33,439 bases of DNA from NCBI GenBank assembly GCA_017694945.1, contig JADIMA010000002.1, positions 1 through 33,439 on the forward strand, in the 5' to 3' direction. This document shows, piece by piece, positions 15,050-23,900 of the stretch (its first letter is position 1; each line of letters opens with the position of its first letter). This stretch comes from Candidatus Merdivivens pullicola. GTDB lineage: Bacteria; Bacteroidota; Bacteroidia; Bacteroidales; UBA932. The position numbers and the translations under genes are program-made. The notes beneath the pieces were generated by a model. It did no database searches. It worked only from the letters and a program-made list of their open reading frames with translations, and was not told the DNA's origin.

Positions 15050-16069
15050 ATGAGAATAAACAATCAATTAGTATTGGATCCATCAACGGAATGCGCCGTA
15101 ATAGGCTACGGAAGCTGGGCGACGGCCATTGTAAAAGTCCTCTGCGAAAATGAAAACACCGTACATTGGAATATAAGGAACCCTGACATAATAGAATCGG
15201 TCACCAAATACGGATACAACTGCAAATATGTCAGAGACGCCGAACTGGACAGAAGCAAACTTCACGTATCCGAAGACATAAACGAAGTGATAGAAAAAGC
15301 CGGCATCGTCATACTTGCCATGCCTTCTGCGTTTATCAAGGATTTTCTCAAGGACATGAAAGTCCCGCTTGACGACAAATTCATAATATCCGCAATCAAA
15401 GGAATCGTTCAGGGCGACTACAAGACTCCCACGGAATACATGCACGACAAATACATCATCCCGTTCAAGCGCATGGGCATAATAACAGGCCCGACACATG
15501 CGGAGGAAGTGTCTGCCAAAAAACTCTCGTACCTTACTATAGTATGTTCTGACGACAAGAATGCGGACATCATAGGCAAAAAACTCTCCACTCCATACAT
15601 GCACCTGACATTTTCCAGCGACCTTTACGGCGCGGAGTATGCCTCGATACTGAAAAACATATATGCAATCGCGGTGGGCATTACGGTCGGTTTAGGCTAC
15701 GGGGACAATTTCAGAGCCGTCCTGATAGCCAACTGCGCCAAGGAGATGCGCGAATTCCTCAATGAGAGTTATCCGTACACCAGGGATACAAGCATGTCGG
15801 CGTACCTCGGAGACCTTCTGGTCACCTGCTATTCGACACTTAGCCGGAACAGGAGGCTCGGACTGCTCATAGGAAAAGGATGCAGCGTAAAGTCGGCATT
15901 GAACGAAATGACCATGATTGCCGAGGGATATTTCGCCTCTGACTGCATAAGGCACATAAACATGAGGCACAAGATATTCATGCCGATAGCAAACACCGTA
16001 CACGACATACTGTACGGCGGCAAATCGGCCAGAAAGGCCATGACGGAACTGGAAAGATACCTGGAATAA
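15050..16069 (+). CDS. gpsA: NAD(P)-dependent glycerol-3-phosphate dehydrogenase
   Basis: From the ATG at 15050 this is a 339-residue enzyme that reduces dihydroxyacetone phosphate to glycerol-3-phosphate for phospholipid synthesis. The N-terminal dinucleotide-binding loop is VIGYGSWATAI. Further motifs are SAIKGIVQGDYKTPTEYM, GPTHAEEVSAKK, AEYASILKNIYAIAVGI with the catalytic lysine, and GYGDNFRAVLI. An upstream TTG at 15005 is in frame, but the 15 extra residues look unrelated. The ATG is preceded by AAAGGAT and gives the normal family length. It is divergent from the lipoprotein expression site and converges on prfA with a 14-base gap. Confidence 0.93.
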   Translation: MRINNQLVLDPSTECAVIGYGSWATAIVKVLCENENTVHWNIRNPDIIESVTKYGYNCKYVRDAELDRSKLHVSEDINEVIEKAGIVILAMPSAFIKDFLKDMKVPLDDKFIISAIKGIVQGDYKTPTEYMHDKYIIPFKRMGIITGPTHAEEVSAKKLSYLTIVCSDDKNADIIGKKLSTPYMHLTFSSDLYGAEYASILKNIYAIAVGITVGLGYGDNFRAVLIANCAKEMREFLNESYPYTRDTSMSAYLGDLLVTCYSTLSRNRRLGLLIGKGCSVKSALNEMTMIAEGYFASDCIRHINMRHKIFMPIANTVHDILYGGKSARKAMTELERYLE

Positions 16070-16083
16070 GACAAAAACCTGCT

Positions 16084-17169
16084 TTATTCCCCGGCAGCCT
16101 TGAGCCTTTCCGCATTCTCTGCAATGGTCAACTGGTCTATGACCTCCTGGATATTACCGTCCATGAAAGAAGGAAGGTTGTACATGGTATAATTGATCCT
16201 GTGGTCTGTCACACGCGACTGCGGATAATTGTATGTCCTGATTTTTGCCGAACGGTCACCCGTGGAAACCATTGTCTTGCGCTTTGCCGAAATCTCATCA
16301 AGGTATTTCTGATACTCGAGATTGTAAAGGCGGGTACGTAGTTCGGTAAGGGCCTTGTCAAAGTTCTTCAACTGCGATTTTTCATCCTGGCACTGCACAA
16401 CGATACCCGTAGGGATATGAGTAAGCCTGATGGCGGAATATGTCGTATTGACAGACTGGCCTCCAGGCCCTGAAGAGCAGAAAGTGTCTTTACGGATATC
16501 GTTCATGTTGAGTTCTATGTCAAACTCTTCCGCCTCCGGAAGGACAGCGACGGAAGCAGCCGACGTATGAACACGGCCCTGCGTTTCTGTCTGAGGGACG
16601 CGCTGCACCCTGTGAACGCCGGACTCATATTTCAGCACTCCATAGACCCCCTCGCCTATGACTTTGAAAATTATTTCCTTGAAACCGCCTGCGGCGCCTT
16701 CAGACTGGGAAGTCACTTCAAGCCTCCATCCGCGACGTTCGGCAAATTTGGAATACATCCTGAAGAGGTCGCCGGCAAAAATGGCGCTCTCATCACCTCC
16801 GGCACCGCCCCTTATTTCCACAATCGCATTCTTCGCATCCTGCGGATCTTTCGGAATGAGAAGGAGTTTTATCTCTTCTTCCATCTGAGGAAGTTTCGGT
16901 TCGACAGTCGCGAGAGATTCCTTGGCCAGTTCCCTGAGATCCTCGTCTTTCTCGTGGGCTATGATGTCCTTGGCCATATCATACTCCTCTACGAGTTTTT
17001 TATACTCCTCACCGGCTTTGATCACCGGCTCCAGTTCCTTATATTCGCGGTTCAACTGCACGTACCTCTTCATATCGGAGATTACATCAGGTGCCGCCAG
17101 ATCTTTCTGCAAAGATTCGAACTTCTCTTTAAGTCCGCCTATTTTTTCTATTATAGAATAATCCGCCAT
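16084..17169 (-). CDS. prfA: Peptide chain release factor 1
   Basis: This 361-residue class I release factor recognises UAA and UAG and triggers peptidyl-tRNA hydrolysis. The universal GGQ is at residues 236-238 in SSGPGGQSVNTTYSA. The stop-codon-reading PxT tripeptide is PQT at 192-194 (RVPQTETQGRVHTSA), where many RF1 proteins have PAT or PVT. MVSTGDRSAKIRTYNYPQSRVTDHR is the conserved C-terminal part. It is the last gene of a leftward run mazG-tcdA-acetyltransferase-prfA, six bases after the preceding stop. Confidence 0.95.
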   Translation of the reverse strand: MADYSIIEKIGGLKEKFESLQKDLAAPDVISDMKRYVQLNREYKELEPVIKAGEEYKKLVEEYDMAKDIIAHEKDEDLRELAKESLATVEPKLPQMEEEIKLLLIPKDPQDAKNAIVEIRGGAGGDESAIFAGDLFRMYSKFAERRGWRLEVTSQSEGAAGGFKEIIFKVIGEGVYGVLKYESGVHRVQRVPQTETQGRVHTSAASVAVLPEAEEFDIELNMNDIRKDTFCSSGPGGQSVNTTYSAIRLTHIPTGIVVQCQDEKSQLKNFDKALTELRTRLYNLEYQKYLDEISAKRKTMVSTGDRSAKIRTYNYPQSRVTDHRINYTMYNLPSFMDGNIQEVIDQLTIAENAERLKAAGE

Positions 17170-17175
17170 CTATTT

Positions 17176-18309
17176 TTAAATATTCTTAATGTAACATCTT
17201 CTTCTCATATAAGGCTCGTGTTCATAGCGCTCCCACACGTTTACAGCCGTATTGGTCTCAACCTGCGGATTGGTTATCGCAAAATCGATATTGAGCCTCT
17301 TGAAATTCTCCGCAAGAAACTTGTGGACGATCACCGAGATACCGGTGTTCTGATATTTCGGGGCATTTCCGGCAAGCATCAGGTCGAGGACTTCTATGTG
17401 CCGAGGCTTGAACGCCTGGACAAGATGATACCATCCGAAAGGGAACAAGCGCCCGCGGGTCTTTTTCAATGCCTCGGATATGCTCGGGAAACAGATACCG
17501 AAAGCCGCTATGTCGTTGTTTTCATCCATGAGTATGCAGTTTGTATCAGGGCTCAGCATCTTCATGACCTGCCGGGCCTCTTCCTCTATCTCGGCGTCGT
17601 CATACGGAACGAAATTCGGAACCTTGGCGAAACTTTCGTTATAATTTTTAAAGAATTTATACACCAGTGCCTTGTCCTTTTTAAGGCTGTTTATATCGGC
17701 GACATGCAGTTTGTAGCGTTGCATCAGCCTCTCCGCCATCATTTCCATCCTCTCGGGAAGGCCCTGGCTGGCTTTAGCCTTGTACTGAACCCAGTCAAGT
17801 TCTTTGACGAAACCGTATTTTTCGGCAAACACCGGATAATACGGAAAATTGTACAGGCAGTTGAACGGAGGTGTGTTGTCGAAACCTTCAACCAGCATTC
17901 CCTGTTTGCCCATTGTGTTGTAGTACAACGGGCCGTGTATTTCTTCCATCCCCCGCGACTTTGCCCAGTTGCAGGCTGCATCGAAAAGCCCCCTGGCCAC
18001 TTCGTAGTCTTCAATGCAGTCGAACCATCCGAACCTGGCCCTCTTCCGGGAATACAGTTCGTTGTAGCGCGGATTTATCATCCCGGCAATACGCCCGACT
18101 ATCTTCCCTGAAGCGTCTTCCGCCAGCCAAAGTACAAGTTCGCAATATTTCCTGGACGGGGCATCCGTCAACGAATGCATCTGGTCTCCGTTCAGAGCAG
18201 GCACATATTGCCTGCATTCCCTGTACAGATCCAACGGGAACCTGATGAATCTTTTAAGATCCCTCCGCGAAGAAATCTCACGAATAGTATAATGTGTTTT
18301 CATTTCCAT
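17176..18309 (-). CDS. GNAT-like acyltransferase-fold protein, function unknown
   Basis: This is about 377 residues, starting at ATG 18309 (MEMKTHYTIREISSRRDLKRF) or at 18303. A TTG further upstream at 18327 is in frame but less likely. The organisation resembles the widespread Bacteroidetes proteins with an N-acyltransferase (GNAT) fold that begin with an IREV/REIS-type strand and an RFPLDLYR motif. KIVGRIAGMINPRYNE is a plausible acyl-CoA-binding strand pair. GPLYYNTMGKQGMLVEGFDN and LDLMLAGNAPKYQNTGI are conserved-looking. No substrate can be assigned. It sits between tcdA and prfA in a translation-related cluster, with short gaps on both sides. Confidence 0.75.
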   Translation of the reverse strand: MEMKTHYTIREISSRRDLKRFIRFPLDLYRECRQYVPALNGDQMHSLTDAPSRKYCELVLWLAEDASGKIVGRIAGMINPRYNELYSRKRARFGWFDCIEDYEVARGLFDAACNWAKSRGMEEIHGPLYYNTMGKQGMLVEGFDNTPPFNCLYNFPYYPVFAEKYGFVKELDWVQYKAKASQGLPERMEMMAERLMQRYKLHVADINSLKKDKALVYKFFKNYNESFAKVPNFVPYDDAEIEEEARQVMKMLSPDTNCILMDENNDIAAFGICFPSISEALKKTRGRLFPFGWYHLVQAFKPRHIEVLDLMLAGNAPKYQNTGISVIVHKFLAENFKRLNIDFAITNPQVETNTAVNVWERYEHEPYMRRRCYIKNI

Positions 18310-18329
18310 TGGACAAACAAACTGCAAAA

Positions 18330-19052
18330 TTAGTCAATTTTACGAAAATATTCAATGGCTGCCTGGGCGCATGCGCATCCGAATACGGCAGGGATGTAAC
18401 TTACAGTACCGACCATCGATTTCTTGTTCCGTCCCTCGCATTCCACAACGGCACTGCGGTCGGGCAGTTCTTCGGAATACACGACTTTGAAACCCTTCGA
18501 AATCCCCATTTTCCTCAATTTTTTCCGGATTACATAGGCCAACGGGCAATTGTGGGACTTCGAGATGTCAGATATACGGACAGCAGTCGCGTCAAACTTG
18601 GCGCCCGAACCCATTGAACTCACAAAAGGTATCTTCTTGTCAACGCAGTATTTTATCAAGGACAGTTTCGGAGCAAGCGTATCTATTGCATCCACAAGGA
18701 AATCCGCCTTGAAGCCGGACAGAAGCCCTTCGGCCGCTCCGTCTTCGAGATAGTCCTCCACAACATCTATCTTCACGCCGGGATTGATATCCCTGAACCT
18801 TTCTTCCAGAACAGAGCATTTGCTTCTGCCCAGAGTCGAATGCAATGCCGTAATCTGCCTGTTCAAGTCGGTCTCCGCCACTTTATCGGCATCGACAAGC
18901 ACAAGATGGCCGACTCCGGCCCTCACAAGCATCTCTGCGGCATAACCCCCTACTCCGCCTACCCCCACTACGATGACGGTTGACGAAGAAAGACGGGAAA
19001 GCGCCTCCTCGCCAACCAGCATACCGGTACGTTGCAGCCACCCGTCAACCAT
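18330..19052 (-). CDS. tcdA: tRNA threonylcarbamoyladenosine dehydratase (TcdA/CsdL)
   Basis: This is a 240-residue E1-like (ThiF/MoeB-fold) enzyme. TcdA uses ATP to cyclise t6A at tRNA position 37 to ct6A. The nucleotide-binding motif VVGVGGVGGYAAEMLVRAG is at ~residues 31-49. LVDADKVAETDLNRQ, VDAIDTLAPKLSLI and the C-terminal RSAVVECEGRNKKSMVGTV are typical of TcdA. It starts two bases after the mazG stop. The call rests on motif order and length; other ThiF-family activities are less likely without a ubiquitin-like partner nearby. Confidence 0.9.
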   Translation of the reverse strand: MVDGWLQRTGMLVGEEALSRLSSSTVIVVGVGGVGGYAAEMLVRAGVGHLVLVDADKVAETDLNRQITALHSTLGRSKCSVLEERFRDINPGVKIDVVEDYLEDGAAEGLLSGFKADFLVDAIDTLAPKLSLIKYCVDKKIPFVSSMGSGAKFDATAVRISDISKSHNCPLAYVIRKKLRKMGISKGFKVVYSEELPDRSAVVECEGRNKKSMVGTVSYIPAVFGCACAQAAIEYFRKID

Positions 19053-19054
19053 TG

Positions 19055-19849
19055 CTAAAGTCCTTTTGCTTTCGCCTCATCCCATATTTCGTCCATCTCC
19101 GCAAGAGACATGTCTTTAAGATTGCGTCCTTCGCGGATGGTATGTTCTTCAAGATAAGTAAAACGGCGGCGGAATTTCTCGCAAGTTCGATCCAGAGCAG
19201 TATCCGGATCAAGGCCGTAAAGCCTCGCCGCATTGACAACCGCAAAAAGCACGTCGCCGAGTTCGCCCTCCGCCCTGTCCTTTGACATTTCACCAGCCTT
19301 TATTTCAGCCTCAAACTCTCCGAGTTCCTCGCGCACCTTGTCCCACACCTGGGATTTTTCCTCCCAGTCAAACCCCACGGCCCTCGCCTTCTCCTGCATA
19401 CGGTATGCCTTGATGAGGGCGGGCAAAGCGCCCGGAACCCCGGACAATATCCTTTTATTGCCATCCTTTTCTTTCATTTTCAGTTGCTCCCAATTGCGGA
19501 CCACTTCCGCCGAACCGGAAACCTCCGTGGCCGAAAAGACATGCGGATGACGGTATATGAGTTTGTCGCAAAGAAAATCAATCACGTTTTCCACATCGTA
19601 TTCCCCGTTTTCCTCAAGTATCTTCGAATAGAACACGACATGCAGAAGGACATCTCCCAGTTCCTTGGCCACATTCCTGCAATCGCCTGCCATTATGGCA
19701 TCGCTCAGTTCATAAACCTCCTCTATCGTATTGGGGCGCAAAGAAGCCATTGTCTGCTCCTTGTCCCACGGGCATTCCGCCCTCAGCCTGTCCATTATGT
19801 CCAGAAGCCTACCGAATGCCTCTTTCTGCTTTTCCCTGTTTACTTCCAT
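19055..19849 (-). CDS. mazG: Nucleoside triphosphate pyrophosphohydrolase MazG
   Basis: This is a 264-residue tandem MazG protein that hydrolyses NTPs to NMPs and pyrophosphate (house-cleaning, (p)ppGpp-linked in some bacteria). ECPWDKEQTMASLRPNTIEEVYEL (residues ~25-48) and AKELGDVLLHVVFYS carry the first set of metal-binding acidic residues. AEGELGDVLFAVVNAARL carries the second. The start at 19849 (MEVNREKQKEAF) is chosen over an opening at 19933, whose extra sequence is poor in homology and would contain the promoter boxes. It is the first gene of the leftward cluster. Confidence 0.93.
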   Translation of the reverse strand: MEVNREKQKEAFGRLLDIMDRLRAECPWDKEQTMASLRPNTIEEVYELSDAIMAGDCRNVAKELGDVLLHVVFYSKILEENGEYDVENVIDFLCDKLIYRHPHVFSATEVSGSAEVVRNWEQLKMKEKDGNKRILSGVPGALPALIKAYRMQEKARAVGFDWEEKSQVWDKVREELGEFEAEIKAGEMSKDRAEGELGDVLFAVVNAARLYGLDPDTALDRTCEKFRRRFTYLEEHTIREGRNLKDMSLAEMDEIWDEAKAKGL

Positions 19850-19884
19850 AATATCAAGATGATTAAATAGCACAAAACGGTGCG

Positions 19885-19892
19885 CAAAATTA
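19885..19892 (-). promoter_or_regulatory. Putative -7 box for mazG cluster
   Basis: On the minus strand TAATTTTG matches TAnnTTTG, about 36 bases before the mazG ATG. No -33 TTTG is at the expected spacing, so this is a partial match. Confidence 0.45.
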
Positions 19893-19904
19893 TAAAAAAA
19901 TTTA

Positions 19905-19912
19905 TACTTTTG
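19905..19912 (+). promoter_or_regulatory. Putative -7 box for the CoA-transferase operon
   Basis: TACTTTTG matches TAnnTTTG and lies 29 bases before the ATG at 19942, back to back with the mazG box. A clear -33 element is not visible. Confidence 0.5.
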
Positions 19913-19941
19913 CAGGTTACAAAACATAAACACAGACTCAC

Positions 19942-21246
19942 ATGAAATTCGACATCAAGTATGTAAGCGCGGACGAGGCTGTAAAAGCCGTAAAATCCGG
20001 CGATCATATCCATCTGTCCTCCGTAGCAAGCGCACCCAGGATACTCATCGAGGCTCTCTGCCGCAGAGGAGACGCCGGCGAATTGAAAAATGTTTCAATC
20101 CACCATCTTCATACCGAGGGGCCGGCTCCATATACTGATGAAAAATACGAAGGCGTCTTCTTCCACCAGGCATTTTTCGTCGGAGGAAACGTAAGAAAAA
20201 GCGTACAGGCCGGATATTCGGACTACATCCCGGTCTTCCTCAGTGAAACCCAGAAACTTTACCGCAGCGGCGCCCTTCCGGTGGATGTAGCGATGATACA
20301 GGTGTCCGTTCCCGACAAGCACGGTTATGTTTCTTTGGGAACATCCGTTGACGCGACGCTTGCAGCCATTGAATGCGCAAGAACAGTCATCGCCGTAGTG
20401 AACCCGCACGTTCCGCGAGCATGGGGAGACGCCATCATACCGATGTCGATGATAGATATTTTCGTAGAAGGCGACGACCCGCTCCAGCCAGCACATTTCA
20501 GCGAACCTAACGAAGTCGAAAAGAAGATAGGCATGCACTGCGCCAACCTTATTGAAGACGGAGCCACCCTGCAAATGGGCATCGGAGCCATACCGAACGC
20601 CGTGCTCGCGCAACTCGGGAACCACAGGAACCTCGGAATACACACCGAAATGTTTGCCGACGGCGTACTGCCGCTTGTAAAAAAAGGCGTCATAAACGGG
20701 GCCAACAAAAAAATCGACAGAGGTAAAATGGTATCGACATTCCTCATGGGAAGCCAGGAATGCTATGATTTCATCGATGACAACCCTATGGTGGCCATGA
20801 TGGATGTAGGATATACGAACGACCCATATACAATAGCCAGGAACCCTAAAGTCACTGCCATAAATTCGGCCCTCCAGATAGACATCACAGGGCAGGTATG
20901 CGCCGACTCTTTGGGAACGAAGTTCTACAGCGGTGTCGGAGGACAGATAGACTTCACATACGGGGCATCATTGTCGGAAGGAGGAAAGGCCATCATAGCC
21001 ATGCCTTCAATAACCAATAAAGGAATCTCCAAAATCGCCCCTACCCTTACTCTCGGGGCCGGCGTCGTTACGACAAGAAACCACATTCACTGGCTGGTCA
21101 CCGAAAACGGAGCAGTGAACCTCTACGGCAAGTCACTTCAGGAGCGTGCGAGACTGATTATTTCCATAGCCGATCCTTCCGCGCAGGAAAAACTCGACAG
21201 GGCGGCCTTTGAAAGGTTCGGGCCGCATTACCATTTTGTAGGATAG
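19942..21246 (+). CDS. Acetyl-CoA hydrolase/transferase family CoA-transferase
   Basis: This 434-residue protein belongs to the Cat1/4-hydroxybutyrate CoA-transferase group, which moves CoA between acyl groups and acetate or succinate. Family features are HLSSVASAPRILIEAL near the N-terminus, LQMGIGAIPNAVL (~210-222), the catalytic glutamate in GIHTEMFADG (Glu236), DITGQVCADS, and GGQIDFTYGASLSEGGKAI. The exact substrate (acetate, propionate/succinate, butyrate or 4-hydroxybutyrate) cannot be read from the sequence. A fermentative acyl-CoA disposal role is likely. CoaD, the penultimate enzyme of CoA synthesis, follows after one base, a suggestive CoA-related pairing. Confidence 0.88.
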   Translation: MKFDIKYVSADEAVKAVKSGDHIHLSSVASAPRILIEALCRRGDAGELKNVSIHHLHTEGPAPYTDEKYEGVFFHQAFFVGGNVRKSVQAGYSDYIPVFLSETQKLYRSGALPVDVAMIQVSVPDKHGYVSLGTSVDATLAAIECARTVIAVVNPHVPRAWGDAIIPMSMIDIFVEGDDPLQPAHFSEPNEVEKKIGMHCANLIEDGATLQMGIGAIPNAVLAQLGNHRNLGIHTEMFADGVLPLVKKGVINGANKKIDRGKMVSTFLMGSQECYDFIDDNPMVAMMDVGYTNDPYTIARNPKVTAINSALQIDITGQVCADSLGTKFYSGVGGQIDFTYGASLSEGGKAIIAMPSITNKGISKIAPTLTLGAGVVTTRNHIHWLVTENGAVNLYGKSLQERARLIISIADPSAQEKLDRAAFERFGPHYHFVG

Positions 21247-21247
21247 C

Positions 21248-21748
21248 ATGGAACCAAGCACGACCTGCCGCAAAGCAATCTTTCCGGGATCTTTTGACCC
21301 TTTCACCGCCGGCCATCTTGAAATAGTCGGATGCAGCCTCGGCTTTTTTGACAAAATCATCATAGCCATAGGCATAAACAGCGACAAGAGAGGGCATTAC
21401 AATTGCGAACAGCGCAAAGACATAATACGTCAGGCGATGAAATCGGCAGACATACCTGAAGACAGGTATGAAATAATGACATACGACTGCCTGACCGCCA
21501 CTCTTTGCGAAAAGACCGGAATTTACCACATCATAAGAGGCATACGTTCTACAATCGACTTTGAATACGAGCGTTCCATAGCGGATGCCAACAAACATCT
21601 GAACAGCAAGATAAACACGATATTCATTGCATCATCGCAAAAATATTCGCACATATCTTCAACGGCAGTGAGAGATCTGATAAAATACGGAGGAGACCTC
21701 AAGGACTTCATGCCCGAGGGCGTCATCCTCCCTGAAAACAGAAAATGA
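21248..21748 (+). CDS. coaD: Phosphopantetheine adenylyltransferase
   Basis: This is a 166-residue nucleotidyltransferase that adenylates 4'-phosphopantetheine to dephospho-CoA. The HxGH-type motif GSFDPFTAGHLEIV follows the start (residues ~14-27). IIRGIRSTIDFEYERSIADAN is the conserved phosphopantetheine-side loop, and SSTAVRDLIKYGGDL contains the second nucleotide motif. It starts one base after the CoA-transferase stop and overlaps the next gene by four bases (ATGA), so the three genes probably form one transcript. Confidence 0.94.
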   Translation: MEPSTTCRKAIFPGSFDPFTAGHLEIVGCSLGFFDKIIIAIGINSDKRGHYNCEQRKDIIRQAMKSADIPEDRYEIMTYDCLTATLCEKTGIYHIIRGIRSTIDFEYERSIADANKHLNSKINTIFIASSQKYSHISSTAVRDLIKYGGDLKDFMPEGVILPENRK

Positions 21749-23244
21749 AATCCCCAGGCCACCTACTGAAAGCGGCGGGAAGCCTCGTACTTGCAATATG
21801 GGCCGTCTGTTCTTGCGGAACAGCCCGAGTGCAGATACGGGAGGTTCCCGCCGCTCCGGATTTCAGCGGAATCGACAGCACTCTTGACCTTTACCTCGCA
21901 TCGCTCGACGGAGAGCCGCCGGAGATACAGAAGGAAAACATCGATTTCATAATCAATGAATGCGGAAACGACACAGCCACAGCACGGCACGCCGCCCTGC
22001 GCATGTACGACCATTACAGGAACTCTCCCCTGATGGGGGCGGAAACAATGGCAATCCACCTCATCGACACATGGTTCTCGGCAGGCAGAATGAAGATGAG
22101 ATCCGACGAAGAATTGCTTGCCGCCAGAATGTTCGCCGAATTCAACAGGAACTCGCTCATTGGCGCCAGGGCGCCGGAATGCATATTCAAGACGCCGGAT
22201 GGGAAAGACTTCAACATACCCGAAGACTGCCTCGGGGAATACACCGTCCTGTATTTCTATGACGCCGGCTGCCCGGTATGCACCATAGAATCAGCCAGAC
22301 TCAAGGCCGATGCCGAAGCAGGGAACCAGCCTGTCAGATTGAACCTTGTCATGGTTTACACGGGCCAGGACAGGGAAATATGGGGAAATTACTGCTCCTC
22401 GCGGCTTCCCGGCACGACGGACTCGCTCAATACCACGAATCTGTGGTCTCCCGGATATGAAAGTGACTTCCCAAGGCTTTACGGAGTAATATCCACGCCT
22501 AAACTCTTCCTACTCGACAAACAGGGGACTATAATCGGGCGCAATCTTGACACGGAATCACTGAAAGAACTTCTGGTCAAGACCGTATCTCCTCCGCAAA
22601 TCACGCCCGAAGAGATGAAGATGCTGGTGGACATCGTACTGCCGACTATCGGAGCGAGAAATTGCGAAAACGTAAAGGCACTGGTTGACATCTTCCGCAA
22701 ACAGCTTGAAGATTCAAGCATGGCCGAAAGGGCCGCGTTTCTCGGAGCCCTTTATTACGACTTGAGATACAGGCCCGAATACCCGTACAAGTGCGGAGCC
22801 GCATATCTTGCAGAGAAAGAAATACTTCCATCATGGGAAAACTGGGACGGAGCGATACTGGCCGACGCCCTGCTCTTCATGGAACTGTACAACATGACCC
22901 CGCTCGGAGAAAAAGTACAGGATTTTCCGCTTCCGGGAATGAAAAAGACATTGTACGGAGTAAAAGCCCCCCTTACCGTGGTCTTCATATATTCTCCGGG
23001 CTGCACAAGATGCGAAAGCGAAATGCCGGCAATAAAGACCCTTGAAGACAAATACCGGAACAGGGCGGAATTCATCTACATCAACAGCGACGAATATGAC
23101 ACCGAGAGTTTTCTTGCCGGATATTACGACCTGTCGCTGCTGCCTGCCATCTTCCTTCTCGGAGAGGACAAAGACCTGTACGCCAAGTATATCGATGCAG
23201 AAGAACTCGGAGAACTCCTGGAAATCATATTGTCCAGTCGATAG
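21745..23244 (+). CDS. Lipoprotein with two thioredoxin-like domains
   Basis: This is a 499-residue protein with a lipoprotein signal peptide (hydrophobic core LVLAIWA, candidate lipobox VCSC with Cys24). One thioredoxin-like domain carries GCPVC (Cys176/Cys179, preceded by VLYFYDA). A second near the C-terminus carries PGCTRC (Cys420/Cys423, preceded by TVVFIYS). Between them is a helical stretch. The tandem architecture fits a periplasmic or membrane-anchored disulfide reductase or isomerase of the Bacteroidetes TlpA/DUF5106-like type. The redox partner is unknown. The start overlaps coaD by four bases, and the 3' end overlaps the convergent ung gene by 20 bases. Confidence 0.8.
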   Translation: MKSPGHLLKAAGSLVLAIWAVCSCGTARVQIREVPAAPDFSGIDSTLDLYLASLDGEPPEIQKENIDFIINECGNDTATARHAALRMYDHYRNSPLMGAETMAIHLIDTWFSAGRMKMRSDEELLAARMFAEFNRNSLIGARAPECIFKTPDGKDFNIPEDCLGEYTVLYFYDAGCPVCTIESARLKADAEAGNQPVRLNLVMVYTGQDREIWGNYCSSRLPGTTDSLNTTNLWSPGYESDFPRLYGVISTPKLFLLDKQGTIIGRNLDTESLKELLVKTVSPPQITPEEMKMLVDIVLPTIGARNCENVKALVDIFRKQLEDSSMAERAAFLGALYYDLRYRPEYPYKCGAAYLAEKEILPSWENWDGAILADALLFMELYNMTPLGEKVQDFPLPGMKKTLYGVKAPLTVVFIYSPGCTRCESEMPAIKTLEDKYRNRAEFIYINSDEYDTESFLAGYYDLSLLPAIFLLGEDKDLYAKYIDAEELGELLEIILSSR

Positions 23245-23893
23245 GAGACTTGCCCTGGGAAACGAGAATCTCGTTCGTTTTTGAAAAATGCCTGCATCCG
23301 AAAAACGCCCCGCGCGCCAGAGGCGAAGGATGGGCGGCTTCAAGCACATAATGGCGTCCTGTATCAATCAGGGACTTTTTGCTTCTTGCATAACTGCCCC
23401 ACAGCAGGAATATTATACCTTGCTTGTTGTCAGACAAATACCGGATCACGGCATCCGTAAAATATTCCCACCCTATCCGGCTGTGGGACGAAGGCAGGCC
23501 GGCCTGTACCGTAAGCGAAGCATTTAAAAGCAGTACTCCCTGACGGCACCATTTTTCAAGGTTGCCGCTTCCGCTCATTTTCACGCCAAGATCCGCCTCT
23601 ATTTCCTTGAAAATGTTTTTCAGGCTCGGGGGCGGAGTCACTCCGTCGGGGACGGAAAAAGAAAGGCCGTGAGCCTGGCCGGCCCCATGATAGGGATCCT
23701 GGCCTATAATCACGACCTTTACCGAATCTACCGGAGTATATTTGAATGCATTGAAAATATCCCCTCCTTTAGGGTATATGACCACGCCCCTTTTCTTCTC
23801 TGAATGAAGGAACGCCGACAACTCATGAAAATAAGGCTTTTCAAACTCTTCCTTCAGGGCCGTCCCCCAACTCGGTTCGATTTTCACATCCAT
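23225..23893 (-). CDS. ung: Uracil-DNA glycosylase, family 1
   Basis: From the ATG at 23893 this is a 222-residue enzyme that excises uracil from DNA in base-excision repair. The water-activating loop GQDPYHG is at residues 64-70, and the DNA-intercalation loop HPSPLARGAFFGCRHF is near the end. LLLNASLTVQAGLPSSH and FLLWGSYA are also typical. An in-frame TTG at 23911 is less likely because it lies within the lon stop region. The ATG is seven bases after lon ends, so the two may be cotranscribed. Confidence 0.94.
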   Translation of the reverse strand: MDVKIEPSWGTALKEEFEKPYFHELSAFLHSEKKRGVVIYPKGGDIFNAFKYTPVDSVKVVIIGQDPYHGAGQAHGLSFSVPDGVTPPPSLKNIFKEIEADLGVKMSGSGNLEKWCRQGVLLLNASLTVQAGLPSSHSRIGWEYFTDAVIRYLSDNKQGIIFLLWGSYARSKKSLIDTGRHYVLEAAHPSPLARGAFFGCRHFSKTNEILVSQGKSPIDWTI

Positions 23894-23900
23894 AATCGGG

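Noticed and set aside
14901-15086. Small minus-strand open frame between the lipoprotein promoter and gpsA
   Set aside because: It is AT-rich low-complexity sequence overlapping the gpsA start, with no plausible initiation site.
16084-17169. Altered stop-codon specificity suggested by PQT instead of PAT/PVT in release factor 1
   Set aside because: The PxT frame is kept, and UAA/UAG/UGA all end genes in this window. A middle-residue change alone is not evidence of reassignment.
16567-18111. 514-residue open frame on the plus strand
   Set aside because: It is wholly antisense to prfA and the acetyltransferase-fold gene. It has no recognisable motifs, and its composition matches reverse-complement coding.
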